Shown here one piece after another: positions 24,643 to 33,402 of a DNA stretch of 64,000 nucleotides. The DNA is from PALSA-607 sp963737705. GTDB lineage: Bacteria; Actinomycetota; Actinomycetes; Acidothermales; Acidothermaceae. Positions within the stretch are counted from its first letter, which is position 1; every line of letters begins with the position of its first letter. The DNA lies in assembly GCA_963737705.1 (NCBI GenBank), contig CAVTTP010000005.1, positions 1 through 64,000 of the forward strand, in the 5' to 3' direction. The notes beneath the pieces were generated by a model. It was not told the origin of the DNA. It did no database searches and worked only from the letters and a program-made list of their open reading frames with translations. Both the position numbers and the translations under genes were made by a program.

Positions 24643-25896
24643 GTGCTGGCATTGCTTGCTCCCGGTCAGGGAGCTCAGGTTCCCGGATTTCTTGCACCAT
24701 GGCTCGATCTGCCTGGTGTCGCCGACGCAGTGACCTGGTGGTCAGCCGTTCTCGACCTTGATCTGGCTCGCCTTGGCACCAGCGCCGACGCCGACGAAAT
24801 CAAAGACACCGCCATCGCCCAGCCCCTGCTCGTGGGCGCCGGGCTGGCCGCGGCCTCAGTGCTCTTCCCCGACGGCCAGCCGCGGTTCGGCATCCCTGGC
24901 CAACCCGCGGGTCGGTTAGCAAATACCTTCGACGACGTCGCGAGCAATGTCGGCGCGGTTGCCGGCCACAGCGTTGGCGAGATCACCGCGGCGGCACTGG
25001 CCGGCGTCCTGTCGCCTGAATCTGCCCTCGTTCTAGTCCGTGAGCGCGGCCGCGCGATGGCCAGCGCGGCTGCTGCCACCCCGACCGGCATGACCGCGAT
25101 CCTCGGGGGCGACGCCGAAGCGGTGCTCGCAAAGCTGACCGAACTCGGGCTCACCGCCGCCAACGTGAATGCTGCAGGTCAGGTTGTTGCCGCCGGCACT
25201 CTCGACCAGCTGGCCGCTCTGGCCGCCGACCCGCCTGAGGGTGCGCGACTGCGGCCACTTGCCGTGGCCGGCGCGTTCCACACCGCCCACATGGCACCTG
25301 CCGTCGAACGTCTCCGGCAGCTCGCTAATGGCCTTCCGACGTCTGAGCCGGGCACCTTGCTGCTGTCGAATGCCGACGGCAGCGTGATCCAGCACGGCCC
25401 CGAGTTCGTCGGCCGCCTCGTCGAGCAGGTCGCAGCGCCCGTGCGATGGGACCGTTGCATGACGACGCTCGGCGAACTCGGCGTCACCGCGGTCATCGAA
25501 CTACCGCCAGCCGGCACGCTCGTCGGATTGATCAGGCGCGCACTGCCGGACGTCGAAACGTTGGCGCTGAAGACGCCCGATGACCTCGACGCCGCGCGCG
25601 ACCTGATCGAGAAGCACCGCCACGCGATCGAGTACAGCGCGACGCCCGCCTGGCGGCTACTGGTCGCTCCACTCGCGGGCATTTTCGAGGCCACCGAAGC
25701 CAAAATCGGCGACAGCCTTGGAGCGGGCGCGGTCATCGGCAAGGTCGTGACCAGGCGCGAAGCCCAAGAGGTAGTGGCGTCGCAGGGTGGCGTACTGGTC
25801 GAATGGCTCGTCGAGAACGGCGACCCGGTCTCCCCCGGCCAACCACTCGCTCGCTTGCACCCCGACATCTCGCGTCCGGATCTGGAGTCGGTATGA
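24643..25896 (+). CDS. fabD: Malonyl-CoA:ACP transacylase fused to a degenerate biotinyl/lipoyl-like domain
   Basis: The 417-residue protein loads malonate onto ACP. The transacylase part (1-320) has GQGAQ at the N-terminus, the nucleophile Ser110 in AGHSVGE and His213 in GAFHTAHM. An insertion of some 25 residues (about 77-103) precedes the nucleophile loop. Residues 332-410 form an additional biotinyl/lipoyl-like hybrid motif (LLVAPLAGIFEATEAKIG ... VEWLVENGDPVSPGQPL). In it the EAMKM lysine is replaced by Arg at about 372, so it cannot be biotinylated or lipoylated. GTG 24643 has AAGGTGG before it. The stop overlaps fabH (ATGA). Confidence 0.92.
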   Translation: MLALLAPGQGAQVPGFLAPWLDLPGVADAVTWWSAVLDLDLARLGTSADADEIKDTAIAQPLLVGAGLAAASVLFPDGQPRFGIPGQPAGRLANTFDDVASNVGAVAGHSVGEITAAALAGVLSPESALVLVRERGRAMASAAAATPTGMTAILGGDAEAVLAKLTELGLTAANVNAAGQVVAAGTLDQLAALAADPPEGARLRPLAVAGAFHTAHMAPAVERLRQLANGLPTSEPGTLLLSNADGSVIQHGPEFVGRLVEQVAAPVRWDRCMTTLGELGVTAVIELPPAGTLVGLIRRALPDVETLALKTPDDLDAARDLIEKHRHAIEYSATPAWRLLVAPLAGIFEATEAKIGDSLGAGAVIGKVVTRREAQEVVASQGGVLVEWLVENGDPVSPGQPLARLHPDISRPDLESV

Positions 25897-26897
25897 AGGC
25901 ACAACCCGGTTCGCCAGGTGCCCGCATCGTCGCGATCGGTGAGCACCGGCCCACGCGCATCGTGACCAACGAGGAAATCTGTCGCAACATCGATTCGACC
26001 GACGCCTGGATTCGCGAGCGCAGCGGCATCATCACCCGTCGCTACGCGGCAGCCGACGAGACGGTCGTCGACATGGCGACCAGTGCGGCGAGCAAGGCAC
26101 TCGCAGCGTCGGGTGTCGCTCCCGAAGAGGTCGACCTCGTTCTGCTCGCAACCTGCACGCACCCGTACCAGACCCCCGGCGGATCGAGCGAGGTGCAAGA
26201 CCGGCTCGGTGCCGTCAATGCGGGCGCGATGGACATCAACGCCGCGTGCGCCGGATTCGCGTACGCGCTCGCCGTCGCCAACGACGCGGTGCGCGGTGGC
26301 AGCGCTCGAAACGTTGTGGTGATCGGCTCCGAGAAGATGACCGACTTCATCGACCCGCACGACCGGGGCATGGCCTTCCTGTTCGGTGACGGTGCAGGCG
26401 CGGCTGTCGTCAGCGCCAGCCCGACGTCCGGCATCGGCCCGGTGGTGTGGGGCAGCGACGGTTCGCATGTGTTGACCATCACGCAGGAGCCGACCTACAC
26501 GCAGGTGCAGCACGCACTCGCGACGGGCGAGTCGTTGCCGCCGGTTGCGTTGAAGATGGCCGGCCAGACCGTCTTTCGGTGGGCCGTCACCAAGATGGCG
26601 CCAGTCGCCCAGCAAGCGATGGACGCCGCGGGCGTGCGCGCTGAAGAACTCGGCGCGTTCGTCCCGCACCAAGCGAACCTGCGCATCGTCGAGTCACTCG
26701 TGAAGTCGCTGAAGTTGCCCGACAACGTCGCCATCGGCCGCGACATGGAGACACAGGGCAACACGTCGTCCGCTTCAATTCCGTTGGCCTTGTCCGCGCT
26801 ACTCGAGCGCGGCGAGGTGCACAGTGGCCAGCCGGCTCTGTTCATTGGATTCGGCGCCGGCCTCACCTACGCTGCGCAGGTCGTCGAGGTTCCCTAA
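25893..26897 (+). CDS. fabH: Beta-ketoacyl-ACP synthase III
   Basis: The 334-residue enzyme starts fatty-acid chains by condensing acyl-CoA with malonyl-ACP. The catalytic triad is complete: Cys119 (NAACAGFAYAL), His259 (VPHQANLRI) and Asn290 (TQGNTSSASIP). The start ATG 25893 overlaps the fabD stop, with GGAG at 25883-25886. The length is normal. Branched-chain or acetyl primer choice cannot be judged from the sequence alone. Confidence 0.95.
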   Translation: MKAQPGSPGARIVAIGEHRPTRIVTNEEICRNIDSTDAWIRERSGIITRRYAAADETVVDMATSAASKALAASGVAPEEVDLVLLATCTHPYQTPGGSSEVQDRLGAVNAGAMDINAACAGFAYALAVANDAVRGGSARNVVVIGSEKMTDFIDPHDRGMAFLFGDGAGAAVVSASPTSGIGPVVWGSDGSHVLTITQEPTYTQVQHALATGESLPPVALKMAGQTVFRWAVTKMAPVAQQAMDAAGVRAEELGAFVPHQANLRIVESLVKSLKLPDNVAIGRDMETQGNTSSASIPLALSALLERGEVHSGQPALFIGFGAGLTYAAQVVEVP

Positions 26898-26960
26898 CCT
26901 CGCGCGGTCGCGTATCGATCAACCCCCACGCACCACACCCCAACCAAAGGAGCACCACTC

Positions 26961-27215
26961 ATGGCCCTGTCCCAGCAGGAGATCCTCGCCGGTCTCGCCG
27001 AGATCGTGAACGAGGTTGCTGGCATCCCGGCTTCCGACGTCCAGATGGAGAAGAGCTTCACCGACGACCTCGACGTCGACTCGCTGTCGATGGTCGAAGT
27101 CGTGGTCGCTGCGGAGGAGAAGTTCGGCGTTCGGATCCCAGACGACGACGTCAAGAACCTGAAGACGGTCGGCGACGCGGTCACTTACATCGAGAAGGCC
27201 GGCGTCACAGCCTGA
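26961..27215 (+). CDS. acpP: Acyl carrier protein
   Basis: The 84-residue acidic carrier has the phosphopantetheine site at Ser41 in DDLDVDSLSMVEVV. The start ATG 26961 has a strong ribosome site (AAAGGAG). It lies 63 bp after fabH and 106 bp before fabF, in the order fabD-fabH-acpP-fabF found in Streptomyces, and holds the growing chain for FabF and the reductases encoded elsewhere. Confidence 0.96.
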   Translation: MALSQQEILAGLAEIVNEVAGIPASDVQMEKSFTDDLDVDSLSMVEVVVAAEEKFGVRIPDDDVKNLKTVGDAVTYIEKAGVTA

Positions 27216-27321
27216 GCATTTTCAGCCGAGGCGGACGGCGAGCAGCTCCCTTATCGGAGCAGTGCGGCGCCGTTCTTGGCTATGCCAGTCATGACATCAC
27301 GAGCGAGGAGATGCGGTACCC

Positions 27322-28563
27322 GTGAACGCCACAACCGAGCGCACCCGCGTTGTCGTCACCGGTCTCGGTGCGACCACGCCGATCGGTGGCGACGTCGCCA
27401 GCACGTGGGCGGCGCTGTTGGCCGGCAAGTCCGGGGTCGGGGTTCTTACCGAGGAATGGGCGGCTGAACTCCCGGTCCGTATCGCAGCCCGCGTTGAGGT
27501 CGAACCCCTCGATGTTCTCGACCGCGTCGAGGCACGCACCCTCGACCGCTCGCAGCAGTTCGCCATCATCGCGGCGCGCGAGGCGTGGGCCCAAGCAGGC
27601 AAGCCGGACGTCGAGAAAGAGCGTCTCGGCGTCGTGTTCGCCTCCGGCATCGGTGGTGTCACGACGTTGCTCAACCAGTACGACGTGCTGCGCGAGAAAG
27701 GCCCGCGGCGGGTCTCCCCGCACACCGTGCCGATGCTGATGCCGAACGGTCCGGCGGCCGCAGTCGGCCTCGATCTGCAAGCTCGGGCTGGTGTCCACAC
27801 GCCGGTCAGCGCCTGCGCGTCGGGCGCTGAAGCGATCGCTTACGGCTTGGAGATGATCCGCACCGGCCGTGCCGACGTCGTGGTGTGCGGTGGCACCGAG
27901 GCTGCGATCCACCCGCTGCCACTTGCGGCGTTCGCGGCGATGCGCGCGATGTCGACGCGCAACGACGAACCGCTGCGCGCATCACGGCCCTACGACAAGG
28001 GGCGTGACGGTTTCATCATGGGCGAGGGCGCCGGCGCAGTCGTGCTCGAATCGGAGGCGCACGCGAAGGCGCGTGGCGCGACAATCCTTGGCGAGATCGC
28101 GGGCGCGGGCATCACGTCCGACGGCTACCACATCGCCGCTCCGGACCCCGAGGGTCGCGGCGTTGTCAGGGCGTTGCGCGCTGCTCTCGAATCGGCCAAC
28201 CTCACGCCGTCCGATATCACGCACATCAACGCGCACGCGACCTCGACTCCGGCCGGCGACGTCGCCGAAGCGAAGGCCATTCGCGAGGTGTTCGGATCCG
28301 CGGCCGACTCCGTCGTTGTCACCGCACCCAAGTCGACGTTCGGCCACCTGCTCGGGGCGGCTGGCGCTGTCGAAGCGATCGCCACCCTGCTGTCGGTGAC
28401 CCAGCACATCGTGCCGCCGACGCTGAACCTCGACGACCGCGACGACGACGTCGACCTCGACGTGGTGACCGTTGATCCGCGGCCGCTACGTGAAGGTCCT
28501 GCCATGTCGAACGCATTCGGCTTCGGTGGCCATAACGTCGTACTCGTCATCCAGCCGGCCTGA
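27322..28563 (+). CDS. fabF: Beta-ketoacyl-ACP synthase II
   Basis: The 413-residue condensing enzyme elongates acyl-ACP chains. The Cys-His-His set is complete: Cys165 (VSACASGAE), His305 (HINAHATSTPAGD) and His342 in KSTFGHLLGAAG. GTG 27322 is preceded by GAGGAG. It is the fourth gene of the FAS II operon and is followed by a long hairpin before accD. Only one KASI/II gene is present here; mycobacteria have two (kasA and kasB) at this position. Confidence 0.95.
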   Translation: MNATTERTRVVVTGLGATTPIGGDVASTWAALLAGKSGVGVLTEEWAAELPVRIAARVEVEPLDVLDRVEARTLDRSQQFAIIAAREAWAQAGKPDVEKERLGVVFASGIGGVTTLLNQYDVLREKGPRRVSPHTVPMLMPNGPAAAVGLDLQARAGVHTPVSACASGAEAIAYGLEMIRTGRADVVVCGGTEAAIHPLPLAAFAAMRAMSTRNDEPLRASRPYDKGRDGFIMGEGAGAVVLESEAHAKARGATILGEIAGAGITSDGYHIAAPDPEGRGVVRALRAALESANLTPSDITHINAHATSTPAGDVAEAKAIREVFGSAADSVVVTAPKSTFGHLLGAAGAVEAIATLLSVTQHIVPPTLNLDDRDDDVDLDVVTVDPRPLREGPAMSNAFGFGGHNVVLVIQPA

Positions 28564-28585
28564 TTTTCCCCCGACCGTTTCCCGA

Positions 28586-28643
28586 TGATCATGGGGAAAT
28601 GGGTGGGTTTCTCGACCCGCACCGGCCCATTTGCCCATGATCA
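28586..28643. promoter_or_regulatory. Long hairpin between fabF and accD, abutting the accD ribosome site
   Basis: TGATCATGGGGAAATGGG (28586-28603) and CCCATTTGCCCATGATCA (28626-28643) pair over 18 bases with one mismatch, and GGGT/ACCC can extend the helix inside the loop. The right arm ends two bases before the GAGGAGGG site of accD. It may act as an attenuator, a partial terminator or a translation control element. Confidence 0.65.
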
Positions 28644-28661
28644 CGAGGAGGGACATCACCT

Positions 28662-30065
28662 GTGACCACGACCTCGCCTGACGAAACCGCACTCGACCCC
28701 CGATCGCCGCGTGCCCGGCTCACCGCGTTGTTCGACGAGGGCACCCTCGAAACGATTACCGCGGACGACGACAGCGGCATCTTGGCTGGTGTCGGCCGGA
28801 TGCTCGGGACCCCCGCCGTTGCATTCGCGTGCGACCCGACGATTCAGGGCGGCGCGATGAGCAGCGCCGGCTGCACGGCGATCGTGGAGTCCTACGACCG
28901 GGCGCTGCACGACGGCGTCCCGATCATCGGCTTGTGGCACTCGGGCGGCGCTCGATTGCGTGAAGGTGTCGAGAGCCTCGATGGTGTCGGCCGCGTGTTC
29001 GCCGCGATGACTCTCGCATCTGGGAAGGTGCCCCAGATCTCGGTCGTGCTCGGCCCCGCAGCGGGTGGTGCCGCCTACGGCCCCGCACTCACCGACATCG
29101 TGATCATGGGGCCGGCTGGACGCATCTTCGTGACCGGCCCTGACGTCGTGCGAAGCGTCACCGGCGAGGACGTCGACATGGAGCGTCTCGGTGGCGCCGA
29201 GGTGCACGGTCGACGCAGTGGCGTCGTGCACATCGTGACCGACAGCGATGAAGACGCCCTCGAGCGCGCCCGCGAACTCACTGATCTGCTTGGCAACCAA
29301 GGAAAAATCGGCGACACCGAGATCGTCGACGCCGACCTTGCGTCGCTGCTTCCCGAAGGTGCGAAGCGCGCGTACGACGTGCACCCACTGATCAACGGCG
29401 TTCTCGACGCCGCGGGAGTCGAACTGCACGCGAAGTGGGCGCCGAACATCGTCACTGTTCTCGGACGCCTGGGGGGACGCACGGTCGGTGTCATCGCCAA
29501 CAACCCGCTGCGGCTTGGCGGTTGCCTCGACGCAACGAGCGCCGAAAAGGCTGCGCGCTTCGTACGCACCTGTGATGCCTTCGGCGTCCCGTTGGTGGTC
29601 GTCGTCGACGTCCCCGGCTACCTGCCAGGACTCGGACAAGAGTGGGACGGCGTGGTGCGCCGCGGTGCGAAACTGCTGCACGCTTTCGCCGAGGCGGTCG
29701 TGCCGAGGGTGACGCTGATTACCCGCAAGGCGTACGGCGGCGCTTACATCGCGATGAACTCGCGGTCGCTCGGTGCCACGTTGGTGCTTGCGTGGCCCGG
29801 AGCCGAGGTCGCCGTCATGGGATCCGTGGCCGCAGTCCGCATCTTGCACCGCCGCAAGCTGGCCGAGGTCGGCGAAGCACTGCGGCCCTCACTGGAGCTC
29901 GAACTCGCCGCCGAGCACGAGAAGCTCGCGGGCAGCATCGACAAGGCCGTCGCGATTGGCGTGGTCGACCGTGTCGTGTCGCCCGCAGAGACGCGCACCG
30001 CCATCGCCGACGCGATTGCGTCAGCGCCCGCACGGCGCGGATCGCACGGCAACATCCCGCTGTAG
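28662..30065 (+). CDS. accD: Acyl-CoA carboxylase beta (carboxyltransferase) subunit, AccD6-like
   Basis: The 467-residue carboxyltransferase subunit makes malonyl-CoA (and possibly methylmalonyl-CoA) from acyl-CoA and carboxybiotin. Family blocks are IIGLWHSGGARLREGVESL, VLGPAAGGAAYGPALTDI and VPGYLPGLGQEWDGVVRRG, which form the oxyanion holes and biotin site. Its position after fabF matches mycobacterial accD6. GTG 28662 has GAGGAGGG upstream. The biotinylated alpha subunit is not in this window. Confidence 0.9.
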   Translation: MTTTSPDETALDPRSPRARLTALFDEGTLETITADDDSGILAGVGRMLGTPAVAFACDPTIQGGAMSSAGCTAIVESYDRALHDGVPIIGLWHSGGARLREGVESLDGVGRVFAAMTLASGKVPQISVVLGPAAGGAAYGPALTDIVIMGPAGRIFVTGPDVVRSVTGEDVDMERLGGAEVHGRRSGVVHIVTDSDEDALERARELTDLLGNQGKIGDTEIVDADLASLLPEGAKRAYDVHPLINGVLDAAGVELHAKWAPNIVTVLGRLGGRTVGVIANNPLRLGGCLDATSAEKAARFVRTCDAFGVPLVVVVDVPGYLPGLGQEWDGVVRRGAKLLHAFAEAVVPRVTLITRKAYGGAYIAMNSRSLGATLVLAWPGAEVAVMGSVAAVRILHRRKLAEVGEALRPSLELELAAEHEKLAGSIDKAVAIGVVDRVVSPAETRTAIADAIASAPARRGSHGNIPL

Positions 30066-30070
30066 CTGTT

Positions 30071-30102
30071 CGCGGTACGTGAGCTGCGCGGTACGTGGGC
30101 TG
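30071..30102. repeat. 16-bp tandem repeat just after accD
   Basis: CGCGGTACGTGAGCTG (30071-30086) is followed directly by CGCGGTACGTGGGCTG (30087-30102). It lies six bases past the accD stop. The remaining gap to 30257 holds a 12-bp palindrome (TCTCTGCAGAGA, 30202-30213) and no gene. Confidence 0.8.
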
Positions 30103-30257
30103 TTGTCGGGCCACAGTAGCGGCGCCAGGGGCTGCCCCAACTCCTCACAGAGGCAGGCATTTCAGCGGTTGGAAGCTGCTTCTTTGAGGAGTACACCTGC
30201 ATCTCTGCAGAGACGCGCGGGTGCCAGAGAAACGTACGAGCCGCCACCTGGTCGGCG

Positions 30258-30788
30258 TTACACGACCTGATGCAGCCAGCGAACGGGAGCACCGTCGCCG
30301 GCGTACCGGAATGGTTCGAGTTCGTCGTCCCAAGGTTCGCCGAGCAACCGCCTGATGGCATCGAGCGGACCTCGCCCCTCGGCGTCCGCCTCGATCTTTG
30401 CGTTCGGCGCGTCGTTCGCAGGCAACTGCCCAGTCAGCAGCTGGCGCAGTCGGTTCTCAGGCACCACAAGGTCGCCGTTGGCCGAGGTCATCGCGTGGAA
30501 CAGGCCAAGACCCGGGGTGAACGCGAAGCGCTCGCCATCGCAACCGTCACTGGCATCTTCGGTCACCTCGAAGCGCACCGGCCAACCGATCAGGGCGGAC
30601 GCGAGGCGACTGCCGCAACCGGGAGCTCCGATCCAGGGTGCCTCGGCACGCACTGAACCAGGCGCCGCGGGCTGCGCCTGCCATTCGAAGCGGACAGGCG
30701 TCGACAACACGCCGGCCACCGCCCACTCGATGTGGGGCGTGACAGCCAGCGTGGCGCTATGCACGTACAGGACGCCGCGTGTGCTCAC
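30258..30788 (-). CDS. DUF3145 family protein
   Basis: The 176-residue protein shows the family's conserved start (TRGVLYVHSATLAVTPHIEWAV) and the core LIGWPVRFEVTEDASDG and LFHAMTSANGDLVVPE. The family is restricted to actinobacteria, usually sits next to the FAS II genes, and has no known activity. I chose GTG 30788 with GGAGG five bases upstream; the in-frame extension to 30950 lacks family similarity. It is convergent with accD. Confidence 0.88.
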   Translation of the reverse strand: MSTRGVLYVHSATLAVTPHIEWAVAGVLSTPVRFEWQAQPAAPGSVRAEAPWIGAPGCGSRLASALIGWPVRFEVTEDASDGCDGERFAFTPGLGLFHAMTSANGDLVVPENRLRQLLTGQLPANDAPNAKIEADAEGRGPLDAIRRLLGEPWDDELEPFRYAGDGAPVRWLHQVV

Positions 30789-30922
30789 CGGAACCTCCGT
30801 CAGATGGACGAGATGCGCCTTCCCCGACGTCCTCGTAATCTGATCAGCTGTCCCAGTGGTCACATTCTGCCCCACGTCCTGACTCGGCGCCACCACCGGA
30901 CCCCCGCGCCGTGGAGGCAGTG

Positions 30923-32137
30923 TCAGGTCGAACTGCGCTCGCGAAGCCACACGGAGACGTGGCTGGGCTGCATCGAGAGATGGACGACGGTCACGAGGTC
31001 GTGCTGGACCCGGTCAAGGTCAACAGCATCGCGAAGACCGGAACTGAAGGCCGCAACGGTCGCCTCCGCGTCGTAGTGCGCCCGGTTGAAGCGGCGATCG
31101 ACGATCCGTTGGGTGTAGCGCCGTAACGGGGTGAACAGCGCGGCCGCGCCGAGGGTTGACGCAGCGACGCCGATCGGCGACGACAGTGGCAACGCCCGGG
31201 TGGTCAGTGCGATCAGGCCGACGTACACGCCGACGAGTAGGCCAGTGACAATCGCGTAAGACAAGGTGCGACTGACGAGCCGGTCGATCTCGAAGAGGCG
31301 GTACTTGAGGATCGCGATGCCGATGGAGAACGGCAACGCAGTGAGGCAGACAGTACCGACGCCCCCGATCACCTTCGCTACCGTCGAGGACGCGTTCGAC
31401 CACGACGTGACGGCGCAGACCCCACCCACCGTGAACAGCGCACCACCGCTGAGCAGCCACTTGAGTTGTTGGCGCCGCTCGCCCGTCGACGCGCGGTAGC
31501 TCACGATCTGCTTCGCGAGCGAGCCAACTCCGCTCGCAAGCACCACGACGAAGAACGCGTTCTGCACCGCACCCCACCAAGCCGCGTCGCCGGTCGGGTG
31601 GTCAAGCGAACTCAAGTCGCCAGACGCCGTGATGTGCACGCTTTGGGTAGTGATGGAGTTGACGGCGATCCCGAATGCGCCGAGCACCCATAACCCGGCA
31701 ACACCAAGAAACGGCCACAGAATCCATCGCCACCTACCCAGCGGCAGCCGTGCATCCGGGAACAGCAACAGCACGAGCACCATGCAGACGATCGCGGGGG
31801 CCCATGAAGGCTGAACGAGAACCGCGAGCGGCCCGAACAGCAAATGGCCACCGTGTTGGCGGTAGTCGTAGACCGTGTAGAGCGACGCGTCCTGCTCCAC
31901 GATGAAGAAGAGGCCAGCCGCGAGCAGGATCCAACCGACGGCATTGCGCGGTTGCTTGCGGGCCACGACGACACCGACCAGAGTGAACGGGACGATCACG
32001 AAAAGGGTCCAGAGACTGCCACCCGATTGCGAGATAGACGCGCGGCTGAGCGGAACCTCGATGGCGATCAGGGCCAGAACCAGCACACCGAGCGCGGTCG
32101 CCATCGCCGGCGTGGCTAGCGACAACCGGCGTGTCAT
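30923..32137 (-). CDS. Sensor-like polytopic membrane protein, tandem copy 1 (no kinase domain)
   Basis: The 404-residue protein has eight or more hydrophobic segments in residues 10-320. A cytoplasmic end follows (RRFNRAHYDAEATVAAFSSGL ... MQPSHVSVWLRE), like the linker between a membrane sensor and a GAF or kinase domain in actinobacterial histidine kinases. No HisKA or HATPase part follows. The start ATG 32137 overlaps the stop of copy 2 (ATGA). Copies 1 and 2 are the same length, and their last 120 residues are nearly identical. Confidence 0.7.
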   Translation of the reverse strand: MTRRLSLATPAMATALGVLVLALIAIEVPLSRASISQSGGSLWTLFVIVPFTLVGVVVARKQPRNAVGWILLAAGLFFIVEQDASLYTVYDYRQHGGHLLFGPLAVLVQPSWAPAIVCMVLVLLLFPDARLPLGRWRWILWPFLGVAGLWVLGAFGIAVNSITTQSVHITASGDLSSLDHPTGDAAWWGAVQNAFFVVVLASGVGSLAKQIVSYRASTGERRQQLKWLLSGGALFTVGGVCAVTSWSNASSTVAKVIGGVGTVCLTALPFSIGIAILKYRLFEIDRLVSRTLSYAIVTGLLVGVYVGLIALTTRALPLSSPIGVAASTLGAAALFTPLRRYTQRIVDRRFNRAHYDAEATVAAFSSGLRDAVDLDRVQHDLVTVVHLSMQPSHVSVWLRERSST

Positions 32138-33348
32138 ACCGGACGTCGCTCGCGTAGCCACACCGACACGTGGCTGGGCTGCATCGACAGCTGGACGACG
32201 GTCACGAGGTCGTGCTGGACCCGGTCAAGGTCAACAGCATCGCGAAGACCGGAACTGAAAGCCGCGACGGTCGCCTCGGCGTCGTAGTGCGCCCGGTTGA
32301 AGCGACGATCGACGATCCGTTGGATATGTCGGCGCAGCGGCGTGAACAGCGCGGCCGCACCCAACGTCGAGGCTGCGACGCCGACCGGCGAAGACAACGG
32401 CAACGCCCGCGTGGTCAGTGCGATCAAGCCGACATATATGCCAACCAACAGGCCAGTCACGATTGCGTACGACAACGTGCGGCTGATCAGGCGATCGATC
32501 TCGAAGAGCCGGTACTTCAGGATCGCGATCCCGACAAACACCGGCAGCGCCGTCAGCCCGAGAATGCCCAGGGAACTGATAACCCGGTCGAGGACCGAGT
32601 TGCCGATGGACCCGCTGAAGGTCAGAAAGCCACCGACAACGAAGATCGCGCCGCCTGCCAGCAGCCACTTCAACTGCTGACGTCGCTCCCCGGTCGCTCC
32701 CCGATAGCTGATGATCTGCTTGGACAGTGAACCCAAGCCGCTAAGAAAGATCACCGGGAAGAACACGTTCTGGACGACACCCCACCAGGTGTCGCTACCA
32801 GTGGGGCGCGCCAGTTCGCTCAGGTCCCCCGAGCTCGTGATGTGAACAGTGTGGGTGGCGATCGCGTGCGCGGCGATACCGAAGGCGCCGATCACCCACA
32901 ACCCAGCGACCCCGAGGAATGGCCACAAGATCCAGCGCCATCGGCCCAGCGGCAGCCGCGCGTCGGGGAAGAGGAGCAGCGTTAGCACCATGCAGACGAT
33001 GGCCGGCGCCCACGATGGCTGCACCAGCACCGCTAGCGGCCCGAAAAACAGGCGTCCACCGTGCAGCCGATAGTCGAGCACCGTGTACATCGACGCATCG
33101 TCTTGCACGACGTAGAACAGTGCGGTCGCGAGCAGGATCCACCCAACGCCGTTTCGGGGCTGCCGCCGAGACACGACGACACCGACGAGTGCGAACGGCA
33201 GCGCGACGAAGAACGAGGAAATGTCGGCCGCCGCGGATTCGTGGCGGGTGAGGCGATACAGCGGGATCACCAGCGCGAGGAGCACGAGAATGACGGCGAA
33301 CAGCGCCGTCGCTGCCGCGGGGGTCGCCAGCCTGACTCTGCCCCTCAT
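32134..33348 (-). CDS. Sensor-like polytopic membrane protein, tandem copy 2 (no kinase domain)
   Basis: This 404-residue paralogue of the next gene shares long identical blocks (PSWAPAIVCMVL, FPDARLPLGRWRWILWPFLG, ILKYRLFEIDRL). It differs most in the N-terminal 45 residues and around residues 230-265. It too ends at the sensor-to-kinase linker without a catalytic domain. ATG 33348 has GAGG six bases before it; a start seven codons earlier is less likely. It lies 54 bp after the ferredoxin reductase gene on the same strand and may be co-transcribed with it. Confidence 0.7.
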   Translation of the reverse strand: MRGRVRLATPAAATALFAVILVLLALVIPLYRLTRHESAAADISSFFVALPFALVGVVVSRRQPRNGVGWILLATALFYVVQDDASMYTVLDYRLHGGRLFFGPLAVLVQPSWAPAIVCMVLTLLLFPDARLPLGRWRWILWPFLGVAGLWVIGAFGIAAHAIATHTVHITSSGDLSELARPTGSDTWWGVVQNVFFPVIFLSGLGSLSKQIISYRGATGERRQQLKWLLAGGAIFVVGGFLTFSGSIGNSVLDRVISSLGILGLTALPVFVGIAILKYRLFEIDRLISRTLSYAIVTGLLVGIYVGLIALTTRALPLSSPVGVAASTLGAAALFTPLRRHIQRIVDRRFNRAHYDAEATVAAFSSGLRDAVDLDRVQHDLVTVVQLSMQPSHVSVWLRERRPV

Positions 33349-33402
33349 TGGCGCCTCATAGACGGCCACGTTAGGCGCCGATCGTTCCGAGAACGCTACG
33401 AA

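Noticed and set aside
25179..26672. 497-codon open frame antisense to fabD and fabH
   Set aside because: It is a shadow frame caused by high third-position GC; the opposite strand carries complete enzymes with all catalytic residues.
28656..29849. 397-codon open frame antisense to accD
   Set aside because: It is a shadow of the conserved carboxyltransferase; no domain or ribosome site supports it.
30923..33348. Histidine kinases
   Set aside because: Neither paralogue has an H-box or an ATP-binding domain; both end at the membrane-to-cytoplasm linker.
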